Below are positions 1 through 7,547 of a DNA stretch of 64,000 bases, one piece after another (the first letter of the stretch is position 1; each line of letters opens with the position of its first letter). Source of the stretch: Sanguibacter keddieii DSM 10542 (GTDB lineage Bacteria; Actinomycetota; Actinomycetes; Actinomycetales; Cellulomonadaceae); NCBI RefSeq assembly GCF_000024925.1, contig NC_013521.1, forward strand, positions 744,001 to 808,000, in the 5' to 3' direction. Both the position numbers and the translations under genes were made by a program. The notes under the pieces are model-generated. The model was not told the DNA's origin. It made no database searches and worked only from the letters and a program-made list of their open reading frames with translations.

Positions 1-1
1 G

Positions 2-535
2 GGGGCTCAGGGTCAGCTCACGGTGCCCGACGAGGTGCAGGGACGGGTGGAGGGCGTCGGAGCCGGCCTCGACGTCGCCATGGTGACCACGGCCGAGGAG
101 GGCGTCGTGGCGTGGGGATCCCACGAGCACGGTCTCCTCGACCTGCCCGGGGCGATCGAGCTGCAGCGCGTCGTGCAGGTGAGCGCGGGCAGGGTCCGTG
201 GTCTCGCGGTGGTCGACCTCGTCACGGTCGACTCGCCGGCCGACGGCGCGCTCGCCTGGTCCGGGGAGCCGCTCGTGGTCGACGGCAGAGCGGCTCCGGA
301 CACCGTCGTGACGCTCTCGCGAGCTCTCGACGACGTCGACGCCGAGGTCTCGGAGGTCGCCGTCGGGTCCGACGGGAGGTGGTCGCACGTCGTCTCCGAG
401 CGACCGGACGAGGGCGTCCACACCGTCGTCGTCACCTCGGCCGCGGGAGCCGTCCACGAGTCGTCGGTCGTGGTCTCCCGCGCACCCGACGCTGTCCTGC
501 AGGTGACACCCCGGGCCACCTACGGCGGAGGCTGA
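2..535 (+). CDS. C-terminal part of an RCC1-repeat / Ig-like domain surface protein (5' end outside window)
   Basis: The frame is open from the left edge, so the N-terminus is missing. The first 70 or so residues resemble RCC1-type beta-propeller blades: a VP...V.GVGAG...A motif is followed by a dG-V-aWG turn, then a second partial blade ending VSAGRVRGLAVVDL. The last 90 or so residues (from VDSPADGALAWSGEPL) look like a bacterial Ig-like beta-sandwich in which a glycine/aspartate turn precedes W. No sorting signal or membrane segment follows; the protein ends at GGG. Such proteins are usually secreted or wall-associated; the function is unknown. A start codon at 23 exists, but the reading frame and repeat pattern continue upstream of it. 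Confidence 0.6.
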   Translation, partial: GAQGQLTVPDEVQGRVEGVGAGLDVAMVTTAEEGVVAWGSHEHGLLDLPGAIELQRVVQVSAGRVRGLAVVDLVTVDSPADGALAWSGEPLVVDGRAAPDTVVTLSRALDDVDAEVSEVAVGSDGRWSHVVSERPDEGVHTVVVTSAAGAVHESSVVVSRAPDAVLQVTPRATYGGG

Positions 536-627
536 GCGACACCTCGCCCGCGGTACGGGTCTAGGTTGGTCTCAGACCGCCGACGCCGTCGCGCCTGCGC
601 GGACCGCCGACGCAGAGGAGGTCTCCC

Positions 628-738
628 GTGAACCTCGCCGACCAGGTCGCCGCAGTGCAGAGGTCAGTACTCACCCACGGAGAGGTGCACGACATCGTGC
701 TCGCCCGCACCTTCGCGGTCGCCCCGGGCGAGGTGTGA
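628..738 (+). pseudogene. Truncated N-terminal remnant of an SRPBCC/AHSA1-type gene (36 codons)
   Basis: A GTG start with a strong ribosome-binding site (GAGGAGG about 8 nt upstream) opens a 36-residue frame beginning MNLADQVAAVQRSV and ending LARTFAVAPGEV. From family memory, this is the usual N-terminus of actinobacterial SRPBCC/AHSA1 proteins, in which the next residues are W and a helix (GEVWDAL...). Here the TGA stop stands exactly where TGG (W) is expected, and a strong hairpin follows within 20 bp instead of the remaining 100 or more codons. I read it as a gene that lost its 3' part. A functional micro-protein cannot be excluded. A -10-like TAGGTT at 562-567 lies upstream. Confidence 0.5.
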
Positions 739-756
739 GCGCCGCCGCAACACAGC

Positions 757-790
757 AGGACGCCTCACTCCTGCTGGGGTGAGGCGTCCT
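757..790. terminator. Bidirectional intrinsic terminator hairpin
   Basis: Perfect 12-bp stem (757-768 with 779-790) with a 10-nt loop. It lies between the SRPBCC remnant and the convergent oxidoreductase gene, about 65 bp beyond the latter's stop codon. There is no clear U-run, as is common in actinobacteria. Confidence 0.75.
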
Positions 791-855
791 GACGGTGCGG
801 TCGTGCGGCGCGACTCCGAGTCTGGGCCTCGGCGAGTGCCGTCGACCAGCGCGGG

Positions 856-2019
856 TCAGAGCGAGATGGTCGGGACGTCCAGGGTGCGGCGCTCGGCGGA
901 GGACTGCAGGCCGAGCTCGGCGAGCTGGACGCCGCGGGCGGCGGACAGCAGCCCGAAGCGGTGCTCGCGGCCGGCGACGACGTCGCGGAGGAACTCTTCC
1001 CACTGGGCCTTGAAGCCGTTGTCGAGGTCGCCGTTCGCCGGGACCTCGAGCCACTGGTCGCGGAAGGACTCGGTGACCGGCAGGTCGGGGTTCCACACGG
1101 GCTTGGGGGTGTGGGCGCGCTGCTGCGCGACGCACTTGTTGAGCCCGGCCACAGCGGAGCCGTGCGTGCCGTCGACCTGGAACTCGACGAGCTCGTCGCG
1201 GTACACGCGCACGGCCCACGACGAGTTGATCTGCCCGACGACCTGGTCGCCGCCCGGGGTCTCGAGCTCGAAGATGCCGTAGGCGGCGTCGTCGGCCGTC
1301 GCGGCGTACTCCGACCCCTGCTCGTCCCAGCGGGTCGGGATGTGCGTGACCGTCGTGGCGTTGACCGACTTCACGGTCCCGATGATGCCCTCGAGGACGT
1401 AGTTCCAGTGGCAGAACATGTCGGTGGTCATGCCACCGCCGTCCTCCTTGCGGTAGTTCCACGAGGGGCGCTGCGCGGCCTGGGTCTCGCCCTCGAACAC
1501 CCAGTAGCCGAACTCACCGCGGATCGAGAGGATGCGGCCGAAGAAGCCCTCGTCGACGAGGCGGCGGAGCTTGACCAGCCCCGGCAGGTAGAGCTTGTCG
1601 TGCACGACGCCCGCGGTGATGCCCGCCTCCTGCGCGATGCTGGCCAGCTCGACGGCCTCGTCGAGGGTCTCCGCCGTGGGCTTCTCCGTGAAGATGTGCT
1701 TGCCGGCCTTCATGGCCTTGCGGAGGGTCTCGGCACGCAGGCTGGTCATCGACGCGTCGAAGACGATGTCCACGGTCGGGTCGGAGATCGCACCGTCGAG
1801 GTCGGTGGTCCAGTGCTCGACGCCGTGCAGCGCTGCGAGCTCTTTGATCTTGGCCTCGTTGCGCCCGATGAGGATCGGCTCGACCTGGACCTTCGTGCCG
1901 TCCTCGAGGGTGAACCCGCCCTGGTCGCGGATCGGCAGGATCGAGCGGAGCAGGTGCTGGCGGTATCCCATGCGGCCGGTGATGCCGTTCATGGCGATGC
2001 GGAGGGTGCGGGTGGTCAT
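856..2019 (-). CDS. Gfo/Idh/MocA-family NAD(P)-dependent sugar dehydrogenase
   Basis: 387 residues from the ATG at 2019, which has a GGAG 9-10 nt upstream; in-frame codons further upstream run into the promoter and are excluded. The N-terminal Rossmann fold starts RIAMNGITGRMGYRQHLLRS. It is followed by the family's EKPTAE motif (cofactor/catalytic Lys region) at about 132-137, then the alpha/beta C-terminal domain with GGGMTTDMFCHWNYV. The family oxidises or reduces sugars and sugar derivatives; the exact substrate cannot be told. It sits alone with its own promoter and a LacI-type operator (2097-2139), next to a beta-galactosidase locus, which suggests a role in carbohydrate catabolism. It ends at the terminator at 757-790. 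Confidence 0.85.
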   Translation of the reverse strand: MTTRTLRIAMNGITGRMGYRQHLLRSILPIRDQGGFTLEDGTKVQVEPILIGRNEAKIKELAALHGVEHWTTDLDGAISDPTVDIVFDASMTSLRAETLRKAMKAGKHIFTEKPTAETLDEAVELASIAQEAGITAGVVHDKLYLPGLVKLRRLVDEGFFGRILSIRGEFGYWVFEGETQAAQRPSWNYRKEDGGGMTTDMFCHWNYVLEGIIGTVKSVNATTVTHIPTRWDEQGSEYAATADDAAYGIFELETPGGDQVVGQINSSWAVRVYRDELVEFQVDGTHGSAVAGLNKCVAQQRAHTPKPVWNPDLPVTESFRDQWLEVPANGDLDNGFKAQWEEFLRDVVAGREHRFGLLSAARGVQLAELGLQSSAERRTLDVPTISL

Positions 2020-2096
2020 CAAGAGTCTCCGGGTGTGTCGACGCGACGGTGGGCCAGCGGCGTCGTCGCCGCTGCGGCCGTGGCAAGAGCTGCAAC

Positions 2097-2139
2097 GGAA
2101 TGCGCTTTCCAGAATAGGGAGACGCGATGCCGTCGTCAA
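2097..2139 (-). promoter_or_regulatory. Sigma70-type promoter with LacI-type operator for the Gfo/Idh/MocA gene
   Basis: On the minus strand, TTGACG (2134-2139), a 17-bp spacer and TATTCT (2111-2116) make one of the best promoters in the window. The 14-bp near-palindrome GGAAAGCGCATTCC (2097-2110, one mismatched pair) follows the -10 box directly and covers the expected +1. GAAAGCGCTTTC-like sequences are typical LacI-family operators in actinobacteria. Repression by one of the LacI proteins encoded nearby is inferred. Confidence 0.7.
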
Positions 2140-2171
2140 GGGGAAGGGCATCGACCGGCCTCGGACGTACG

Positions 2172-2212
2172 GCGGGCCCCGGCCGCGCCCGAGGGCGACG
2201 GCCGGGGCCCGC
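2172..2212 (-). terminator. Terminator of the DUF4870 gene
   Basis: Perfect 14-bp GC-rich stem (2172-2185 with 2199-2212) and a 13-nt loop, 9 nt beyond the stop codon of the DUF4870 gene. Confidence 0.8.
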
Positions 2213-2220
2213 TCGGAGCG

Positions 2221-2604
2221 CTACTTGATGATCTGGACGTCCACCGGGTACGTCGTCGCCCGGCGCTGGTTGACGGCCTGGAAGTTGGTGTAGCCGAAAT
2301 AGATCGACAGGACCCAGAGCGCGAGCCACGTGAGGTACCCGATGAGCACGATCATGAGGACGTACGAGACCACGTAGCCGACCGTGACGAGCAGCTGGAA
2401 GTTGAGCGCCCGCTTGGACTCTGCCGCGACGTAGCCGCTGCGGTCCTTGTACACGAGCCAGATGACGAGCGGTGCGAGGAAGCCGAGGATCCCGCCGAGC
2501 AGGTGGCTCAGCCCGGCCCACTGCTGGGCGTCGGCGTCCGACAACGGAGGCTGCGGTGTGCCTGCCGCGGGGGGCGGGGGTGACTGCGGGGGGTAGTCGC
2601 TCAT
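2221..2604 (-). CDS. DUF4870 domain membrane protein
   Basis: 127 residues. A Pro/Gln-rich cytoplasmic tail (SDYPPQSPPPPAAG) precedes LSDADAQQWAGLSHLLGGILGFLAPLVIW, the hallmark of DUF4870, with W and H in the first helix. A short loop with YKDRSGYVAAESKRALNFQL follows, then two more hydrophobic helices. Three to four membrane segments are expected. The family resembles Tic20-like membrane proteins; its function is unknown. The gene is monocistronic: a possible -10 (TACGAT, minus strand, 2665-2670) lies about 60 bp upstream and a strong terminator lies downstream. It has no evident functional tie to the sugar genes on either side. Confidence 0.85.
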   Translation of the reverse strand: MSDYPPQSPPPPAAGTPQPPLSDADAQQWAGLSHLLGGILGFLAPLVIWLVYKDRSGYVAAESKRALNFQLLVTVGYVVSYVLMIVLIGYLTWLALWVLSIYFGYTNFQAVNQRRATTYPVDVQIIK

Positions 2605-2720
2605 GGTCGTGCCTCTCTCCGGGCGCCGGGGCGCGTCGTCGCGGCAGACGGTGCCCGCTCTCGGATCGTAGCGCCGGGGCTACCGCCGCGACCAGAGGTC
2701 GACCAGGCTGTCCCACCCCC

Positions 2721-2824
2721 GAGGTCGCACGAACGACGACGAGGTCGCACCGACACGCCGGGGGGCCCGTGCTGGGCCTGGTCTGGCGTGTCGGTGCGAC
2801 CTCGTGCGTGGTGGTGCGACCTCG
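2721..2824. repeat. Long interrupted inverted repeat built from GAGGTCGCAC units
   Basis: Two direct copies of GAGGTCGCAC (2721, 2741) face two inverted copies (2793-2802, 2814-2823). The inner arms pair perfectly over 20 bp (2740-2759 with 2785-2804, 25-nt loop). A 9-nt internal mismatch follows, then another 10-bp pair (2721-2730 with 2814-2823). The right end abuts a terminator. The 2605-2907 stretch otherwise holds only the presumed DUF4870 promoter. Confidence 0.75.
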
Positions 2825-2850
2825 CGGGCTGAGGGGGGTCAGCCCGCGAG
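2821..2850 (-). terminator. Terminator of the first GH42 gene
   Basis: Perfect 12-bp stem (2821-2832 with 2839-2850) with a 6-G loop, about 58 bp beyond the stop codon of the beta-galactosidase. It partly overlaps the outer inverted-repeat unit. Confidence 0.75.
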
Positions 2851-2907
2851 GTCAGCTGGGCGGTGGTCCCTGCGCGCTCTCACGCGCGGGGTGCACCTGG
2901 TGGTGGG

Positions 2908-4971
2908 TCAGGCCTGCTGCGCGGTGCGGCGCAGGACTGCGACGCCGCCGGCCTCGACCTTGACCGAGCCCTCGTGGACGGTCCCCGTGAGGAGGTCCGT
3001 GCCCGAGGCCTCGACCGAGGCGGTCTCGTCGGTGTGGTTGATCGCGAAGAGGAACTCGGTGCCGGCCTGGTCGGCGCGGACCACGAGCTCGACGCCCGCG
3101 TCGGCCTGGGCGATCGCCGTGACCTGAGCCTCGGCGAGCAGCGCGTCGACGAGCTCGCCGCGTGCCGCGTCGGACAGGTCGGTCGTGACGTACCAGGCCG
3201 CACCGGCGCCGCGGGTAGCACGCGAGATCGCGGGCCAGCCCACGCTCGGGCCGTCCACGTACGTGGCGCGGGCCTCGGCGTCGACGAGGCCGACGGGCTC
3301 GGACCAGCCGGACGCCTCGGCGGACGACCCGCCGACGACGTCGCCGTCGAGGTGGATCGTGTCGCCGGGGAGCACGGGGGCGAACTCCTCGACGCGGACG
3401 CCGAGCAGGTCGCGGAACGCGCCGGGGTACCCGCCGAGGTGGATGTGGTCGTCCTGGTTCGCGATGCCAGAGAAGTACGTGACGACGACGGTGCCGCCGG
3501 CCTCCGCGAAGGAGGTCAGGCGGGCCACGAGCGACTCGTCTGCGAGGTACAGGTGCGGCACGACGACCAGCTTGTAGCCCGTGAGGTCGGCGTGCGCGGG
3601 CACGACGGCGGTGCCGACCTGCTTCTCCCACAGCGAGCGGTACCAGGAGAGCACGCGGCGGCGGTACTGGAACTCGTTGTTGGGGTGCGAGTCGATCTCG
3701 GTGGCCCACCAGGACTCGTAGTCGAACAGCACCGCGGTCTGCGCCTGGACGGTCGAGCCGGCGACCTCGCCGAGGGACACGAGGTCTGCGCCGAGCGAGA
3801 CGACGCCGCGCCACAGCGCCGAGTCGGTGCCGGCGTGGGGGACCATCGCGGAGTGGAACTTCTCGGCCCCGGCCTGGGACTGGCGCCACTGGAAGAAGCA
3901 GACCGCGTCGGCGCCGTGCGCGACGTGCGCGAGCGAGTTGCGGCGCATCTGGCCCGGGCGCTTCTGCAGGTTGACGTGCTGCCAGTTCACGGCGGAGGTG
4001 GAGTGCTCCATGAGCATCCAGGGCTCGCCGCCGGCGATGCCGTGCGTGAGGTCGGCGGAGAACGACAGCTCGATGTGCGAGACGGGGTCGGCCGAGGTGA
4101 TGTAGTGGTCGTTCGACACGAGGTCGACGTCACCGGCCCACGACGTGTAGTCCATCGCCTTGGTGTCGCCCATGACCATGAAGTTGGTGGTGACGGGGAC
4201 GTCGGGCGTGATGCGGGTCAGCACCTCGCGCTCGGCGCGCAGCTGCTCGCGCAGCTGGTAGGAGGAGAAGCGTCCGAAGTCGAGCTGCTGCGTCGGGTTG
4301 ACGAAGGCGGTCGAGCGGCGCGGCGGGAGGATCTGGTCCCAGGCGGTGTAGCGCTGCGCCCAGAAGTCGGTGCCCCACGCACGGTTGAGCTCGTCGAGGG
4401 TGGTGTAGCGGGCCTCGAGCCAGCCGCGGAACGCGACGGCTGCGACGTCGGAGTAGTCGAGCACGTTGTGGCAGCCGAGCTCGTTGGACACGTGCCACAT
4501 GGCCAGCGCCGGGTGGTCGCCGTAGCGCTCGGCCATCTTCTCGACGAGGGCCAGCGAGTACTCGCGGTACACCGGCGAGCTTGGGCTCCAGGACTGGCGC
4601 GACCCGTGGTAGAGCGTGTGGCCGTCGACGTCGACGGGCAGGATCTCCGGGTGCAGCGTGGTGAGCCAGGCCGGCGTGGAGGCGGTCGCCGTGGCGAGGT
4701 CCACGGCGATCCCGTGGCTGTGCATGATGTCGAGGACGTCGTCGAGCCACTCGAAGTCCCACTGGTCCGGGGCCGGCTGCAGACGTGCCCACGAGAAGAT
4801 CGCGACCGAGACCAGGTTGACCCCGGCCTCCTGCATGAGGCGGGCGTCCTCGAGCCAGACCTCGCGGGGCCACTGCTCGGGGTTGTAGTCGCCACCGTAG
4901 GCGAGCGGGCCGCGCGGGGTGGGGGCGGCGCCGGCGAGCGGCTCGGGCCAGCGGATCCAACGGGAAGCCAT
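2908..4971 (-). CDS. Beta-galactosidase, glycoside hydrolase family 42
   Basis: 687 residues, normal for GH42. The TIM barrel opens with YGGDYNPEQWP (about 25-35), a GH42 signature. The acid/base glutamate is E164 in HVSNELG and the nucleophile is E322 in LMEHSTSAVNW. The trimerisation domain (FDYESWW...VVVPHLYLA...VVVTYFSGI) and a C-terminal beta domain follow. No signal peptide is present, so it should act in the cytoplasm on imported galactosides. It follows the permeases and binding protein on the same strand, behind the terminator at 5084-5127. That arrangement suggests partial read-through or a promoter in the 4972-5083 gap. It is paralogous to the GH42 gene at 13395-15500. Confidence 0.93.
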   Translation of the reverse strand: MASRWIRWPEPLAGAAPTPRGPLAYGGDYNPEQWPREVWLEDARLMQEAGVNLVSVAIFSWARLQPAPDQWDFEWLDDVLDIMHSHGIAVDLATATASTPAWLTTLHPEILPVDVDGHTLYHGSRQSWSPSSPVYREYSLALVEKMAERYGDHPALAMWHVSNELGCHNVLDYSDVAAVAFRGWLEARYTTLDELNRAWGTDFWAQRYTAWDQILPPRRSTAFVNPTQQLDFGRFSSYQLREQLRAEREVLTRITPDVPVTTNFMVMGDTKAMDYTSWAGDVDLVSNDHYITSADPVSHIELSFSADLTHGIAGGEPWMLMEHSTSAVNWQHVNLQKRPGQMRRNSLAHVAHGADAVCFFQWRQSQAGAEKFHSAMVPHAGTDSALWRGVVSLGADLVSLGEVAGSTVQAQTAVLFDYESWWATEIDSHPNNEFQYRRRVLSWYRSLWEKQVGTAVVPAHADLTGYKLVVVPHLYLADESLVARLTSFAEAGGTVVVTYFSGIANQDDHIHLGGYPGAFRDLLGVRVEEFAPVLPGDTIHLDGDVVGGSSAEASGWSEPVGLVDAEARATYVDGPSVGWPAISRATRGAGAAWYVTTDLSDAARGELVDALLAEAQVTAIAQADAGVELVVRADQAGTEFLFAINHTDETASVEASGTDLLTGTVHEGSVKVEAGGVAVLRRTAQQA

Positions 4972-5083
4972 GTGATCAGTCCTGTGCGTGAGAGGTGTGG
5001 TGCGACGGGATGACCGTCGGCTGTGCTGAGACGTGCGGGTGGTGCTCGTGGTGCGGCGCCAGGGGGCGGGCGCCAGGTGAGAC

Positions 5084-5127
5084 GACGACGGCCGGGGCTC
5101 GGCGCAGGCCGAGCCCCGGCCGTCGTC
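5084..5127 (-). terminator. Strong hairpin after the sugar-binding protein gene
   Basis: Perfect 20-bp stem (5084-5103 with 5108-5127) closed by a GCAG tetraloop, 11 nt after the stop codon. Because a GH42 gene follows on the same strand, it may act as a differential-expression element or mRNA stabiliser for the abundant binding protein as well as a terminator. Confidence 0.85.
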
Positions 5128-5138
5128 ACGAGGGAGGG

Positions 5139-6500
5139 CTACTTGATCGTGAAGCCCTGGCCGGAGCCGTAGGACACGGCCGAGTCCTGCCAGGTGGCGA
5201 GGCCCGGTGCGAGGTCGGTCTTGGCGCCGAGGGCCTGGCCCGCGGTGTCACCGAAGATCGAGTTCGCGTAGACCTGGAAGGGCAGGTACTGCCATCCGGA
5301 GGAGACGGCCTTGGACGACTCGACGAAGACCTCGTTGATCTTCTGGTTGCCGAAGAACGGGTCCTCGAAGCCGAGGAAGTCCGCGTCTTCCATGATCTCG
5401 GTCGTGGCGGGGAACAGTCCGGCGTCGACCTGCGACTGCACGGCCTCGATGTCGGTCGTGAGCCAGCGGGAGAACGCGAGGGCCGCGGCCTGGTTGTCGC
5501 CCTGCTTGAGGACGGAGACGCCCGAGCCACCGTTCTCGGCGTTCATCGGGGTACCGGCCTCGTAGGTCGGCATCGCGGCGGCACGCCACTGGCCGGAGGT
5601 GTCCGGCATGTTGGTGCGGATCGAGCCCGGAGCCCAGGCGCCGGTCAGCCACATGGCGTAGCGGCCGTCCGAGAAGGAGCGCCAGAAGGCGTCGTTCCAG
5701 CCCGGTGCCACGTCGATGAGGTCTTCCTGGATGAGGGTGTCGAAGGTCTCGGTGAACTTCGTGGTGCCCTCGTCGGTGAAGTCGATGCCGACGTTGGTGC
5801 CGTCGACGCTGAACGGGCGTCCGCCGGCCTGCCAGATGAGCGAGTCGACGCCGCCGGCGTCGCCCGGGTCGATCGAGGTGATGTAGTTGTCGGGGTTGTC
5901 GGCCTTGATGGCGCGAGCGACCTCGGTGAACTCGTCCCACGTCTCGGGGACCTCGAGGCCGAGGTTCTCGAGGATGTCGGCACGGTAGAACATGACCTGG
6001 GGGCCGGTGTCCTGCGGGAAGCCGTACTGGTCGCCGCTCACGGAGACCTGGTCCCAGGCGGAGCCGGTGTACTTGTCCTGGAGGTCGGACAGGCCGACGT
6101 CGCTCAGGCTGACGACCGAGTCGCTCAGGGCGAACTGGGGGAGGGCGAAGTACTCGATCTGCGCGACGTCGGGGGCACCGGTGCCGGCCTTGACCGCGTT
6201 CTGCAGCTTCGTGTACTGGTCGGCCGACTGGCCGGCGTTGGTGAGCGTCACCTGGATGTTCGGGTGCGTCTCGTTCCACAGGTCGACGGTCGGCTGCAGG
6301 TTCGGGACCCAGGACCAGAACTCGAGGGTCACGTCCTCGTCGGACTCGAGCGCTGCGTCGACGTCTGCTGCGGTGACGTCGGTCGCCCCGGCGCCCTCGC
6401 CGGAGTCGTCGCCGCCTCCGCAGGCTGCGAGGCCGAAGGTCAGCGCGAGCGCTGCCGTGACCCCGACGGTCCGCGTGAGGCGGGTCGTGTGGTTCTTCAT
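5139..6500 (-). CDS. ABC sugar transporter substrate-binding lipoprotein
   Basis: 453 residues. A lipoprotein signal peptide has basic residues (MKNHTTRLTRT), a hydrophobic stretch and a lipobox LAAC with C27 as the lipidated cysteine, followed by a GGGDDSGEGAG linker. The mature part is an extracellular solute-binding protein of the family-1/MalE type (LEFWSWVPNLQPTVDLWNE, APDVAQIEYF, WLTGAW). It captures an oligosaccharide, probably a galactoside given the neighbouring GH42 enzyme. It lies 78 bp after the second permease on the same strand and is followed by a strong hairpin. The ATPase is not encoded here; such systems usually share an MsiK-type ATPase encoded elsewhere (inference). Confidence 0.92.
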   Translation of the reverse strand: MKNHTTRLTRTVGVTAALALTFGLAACGGGDDSGEGAGATDVTAADVDAALESDEDVTLEFWSWVPNLQPTVDLWNETHPNIQVTLTNAGQSADQYTKLQNAVKAGTGAPDVAQIEYFALPQFALSDSVVSLSDVGLSDLQDKYTGSAWDQVSVSGDQYGFPQDTGPQVMFYRADILENLGLEVPETWDEFTEVARAIKADNPDNYITSIDPGDAGGVDSLIWQAGGRPFSVDGTNVGIDFTDEGTTKFTETFDTLIQEDLIDVAPGWNDAFWRSFSDGRYAMWLTGAWAPGSIRTNMPDTSGQWRAAAMPTYEAGTPMNAENGGSGVSVLKQGDNQAAALAFSRWLTTDIEAVQSQVDAGLFPATTEIMEDADFLGFEDPFFGNQKINEVFVESSKAVSSGWQYLPFQVYANSIFGDTAGQALGAKTDLAPGLATWQDSAVSYGSGQGFTIK

Positions 6501-6578
6501 GATCTCTCCTTGGGTACTTCGTCGTATGCGCCGTGGCGCAGGAGGGGGAAAGCCGGTGGTGATGGAGCGGACCTCGCG

Positions 6579-7547
6579 CTACTGCTTCACGGCGCCGGCC
6601 GCGAGGCCGGACTGCCAGAAGCGCTGCAGCGAGAGGAAGACGATGACCAGCGGGATGATCGCGACGAGCGAGCCGACGAGCACGAGGTTGTACACGGGCT
6701 CGCTCGTGCCGGAGGACCCGGACTGCGAGTTCCACTGGTTGAGGCCGACGGTCAGCGGGTAGAGCTTGGGGTCCGTCAGCATGATGAGGGGCAGGAAGTA
6801 GTTGTTCCAGGTGGCCACGACCGCGAACAGCAGGACGGTGACGAAGCCGGGGGCCAGCAGCCGCAGCGAGACGGTGAGGAAGGTGCGGAGCTCACCGGCG
6901 CCGTCGAGACGCGCTGCCTCGAGGATGGAGTCGGGGACCGAGTCCTGGGCGAACACGTACATGAGGTACAGCCCGAAGGGGCTGGCGAGCGCGGGGATGA
7001 GCACCGCCCACACCGTGTTCGTCAGGCCGAGCTGGCTGAACATGAGGAACGTGGGGACCGCGAGGGCGGTCATCGGCACGGTCATGGCGCCGATGACGAT
7101 CGCGAAGGCTGCGCGGCGACCGGGGAAGTTGTACTTGGCCAGGCCGTAGCCGCCGAAGGTCGCGAGGATGGTCGCGCCGATGCCGCCGACACCCGCGTAG
7201 AGCACCGTGTTGGCGAGCCAGCGCGGGTACACGGAGTTCTGGTAGGTGAACAGCTGCTTGATGTTGTCCCAGAGGGCGAAGTCGTCGGCGAACCAGAGAC
7301 CGAAGGACGTGAAGAGCCCGCCGTTGGTCTTGGTCGAGTTGATGATCAGCCACACGAGCGGGAGCAGCACGTAGATGAACATCACGACCATGATCACCGT
7401 GAGGGTGATCGAGGACTTGCCGCGGGGGCTCGTCGGGCGGCGTCGGCCACGGCCGGCGCGGCTCTTCGTGGCCTTGGGGGCGACCGTCGCGCTGTCGGTC
7501 GTGTCGACGACGCCGGAGACGGGGGCGGGGGTGCTGGCGGTGGTCAT
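6579..7547 (-). CDS. ABC sugar transporter permease, MalG type
   Basis: 322 residues from the ATG at 7547, which overlaps the upstream permease stop as ATGA. A long basic cytoplasmic N-terminus ([17 protein letters not shown]) precedes six predicted membrane helices. The EAA loop that docks to the ATPase is clear: EAARLDGAGELRTFLTVSLR. It ends in the family's LQRFWQSGLAAGAVKQ. Together with the MalF-type partner it forms the channel of the transporter. The overlap implies translational coupling. Confidence 0.92.
   Translation of the reverse strand: MTTASTPAPVSGVVDTTDSATVAPKATKSRAGRGRRRPTSPRGKSSITLTVIMVVMFIYVLLPLVWLIINSTKTNGGLFTSFGLWFADDFALWDNIKQLFTYQNSVYPRWLANTVLYAGVGGIGATILATFGGYGLAKYNFPGRRAAFAIVIGAMTVPMTALAVPTFLMFSQLGLTNTVWAVLIPALASPFGLYLMYVFAQDSVPDSILEAARLDGAGELRTFLTVSLRLLAPGFVTVLLFAVVATWNNYFLPLIMLTDPKLYPLTVGLNQWNSQSGSSGTSEPVYNLVLVGSLVAIIPLVIVFLSLQRFWQSGLAAGAVKQ

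Noticed and set aside
961-2583. Very long open frames on the strand opposite real genes (also at 2863-5013, 4995-7595, 8535-10934, 13044-15671, 23908-26274, 37346-40129)
   Set aside because: They are Arg/Gly/Val/Asp-rich shadows caused by high GC at third positions. The opposite frames carry recognisable families with motifs, ribosome-binding sites and terminators.
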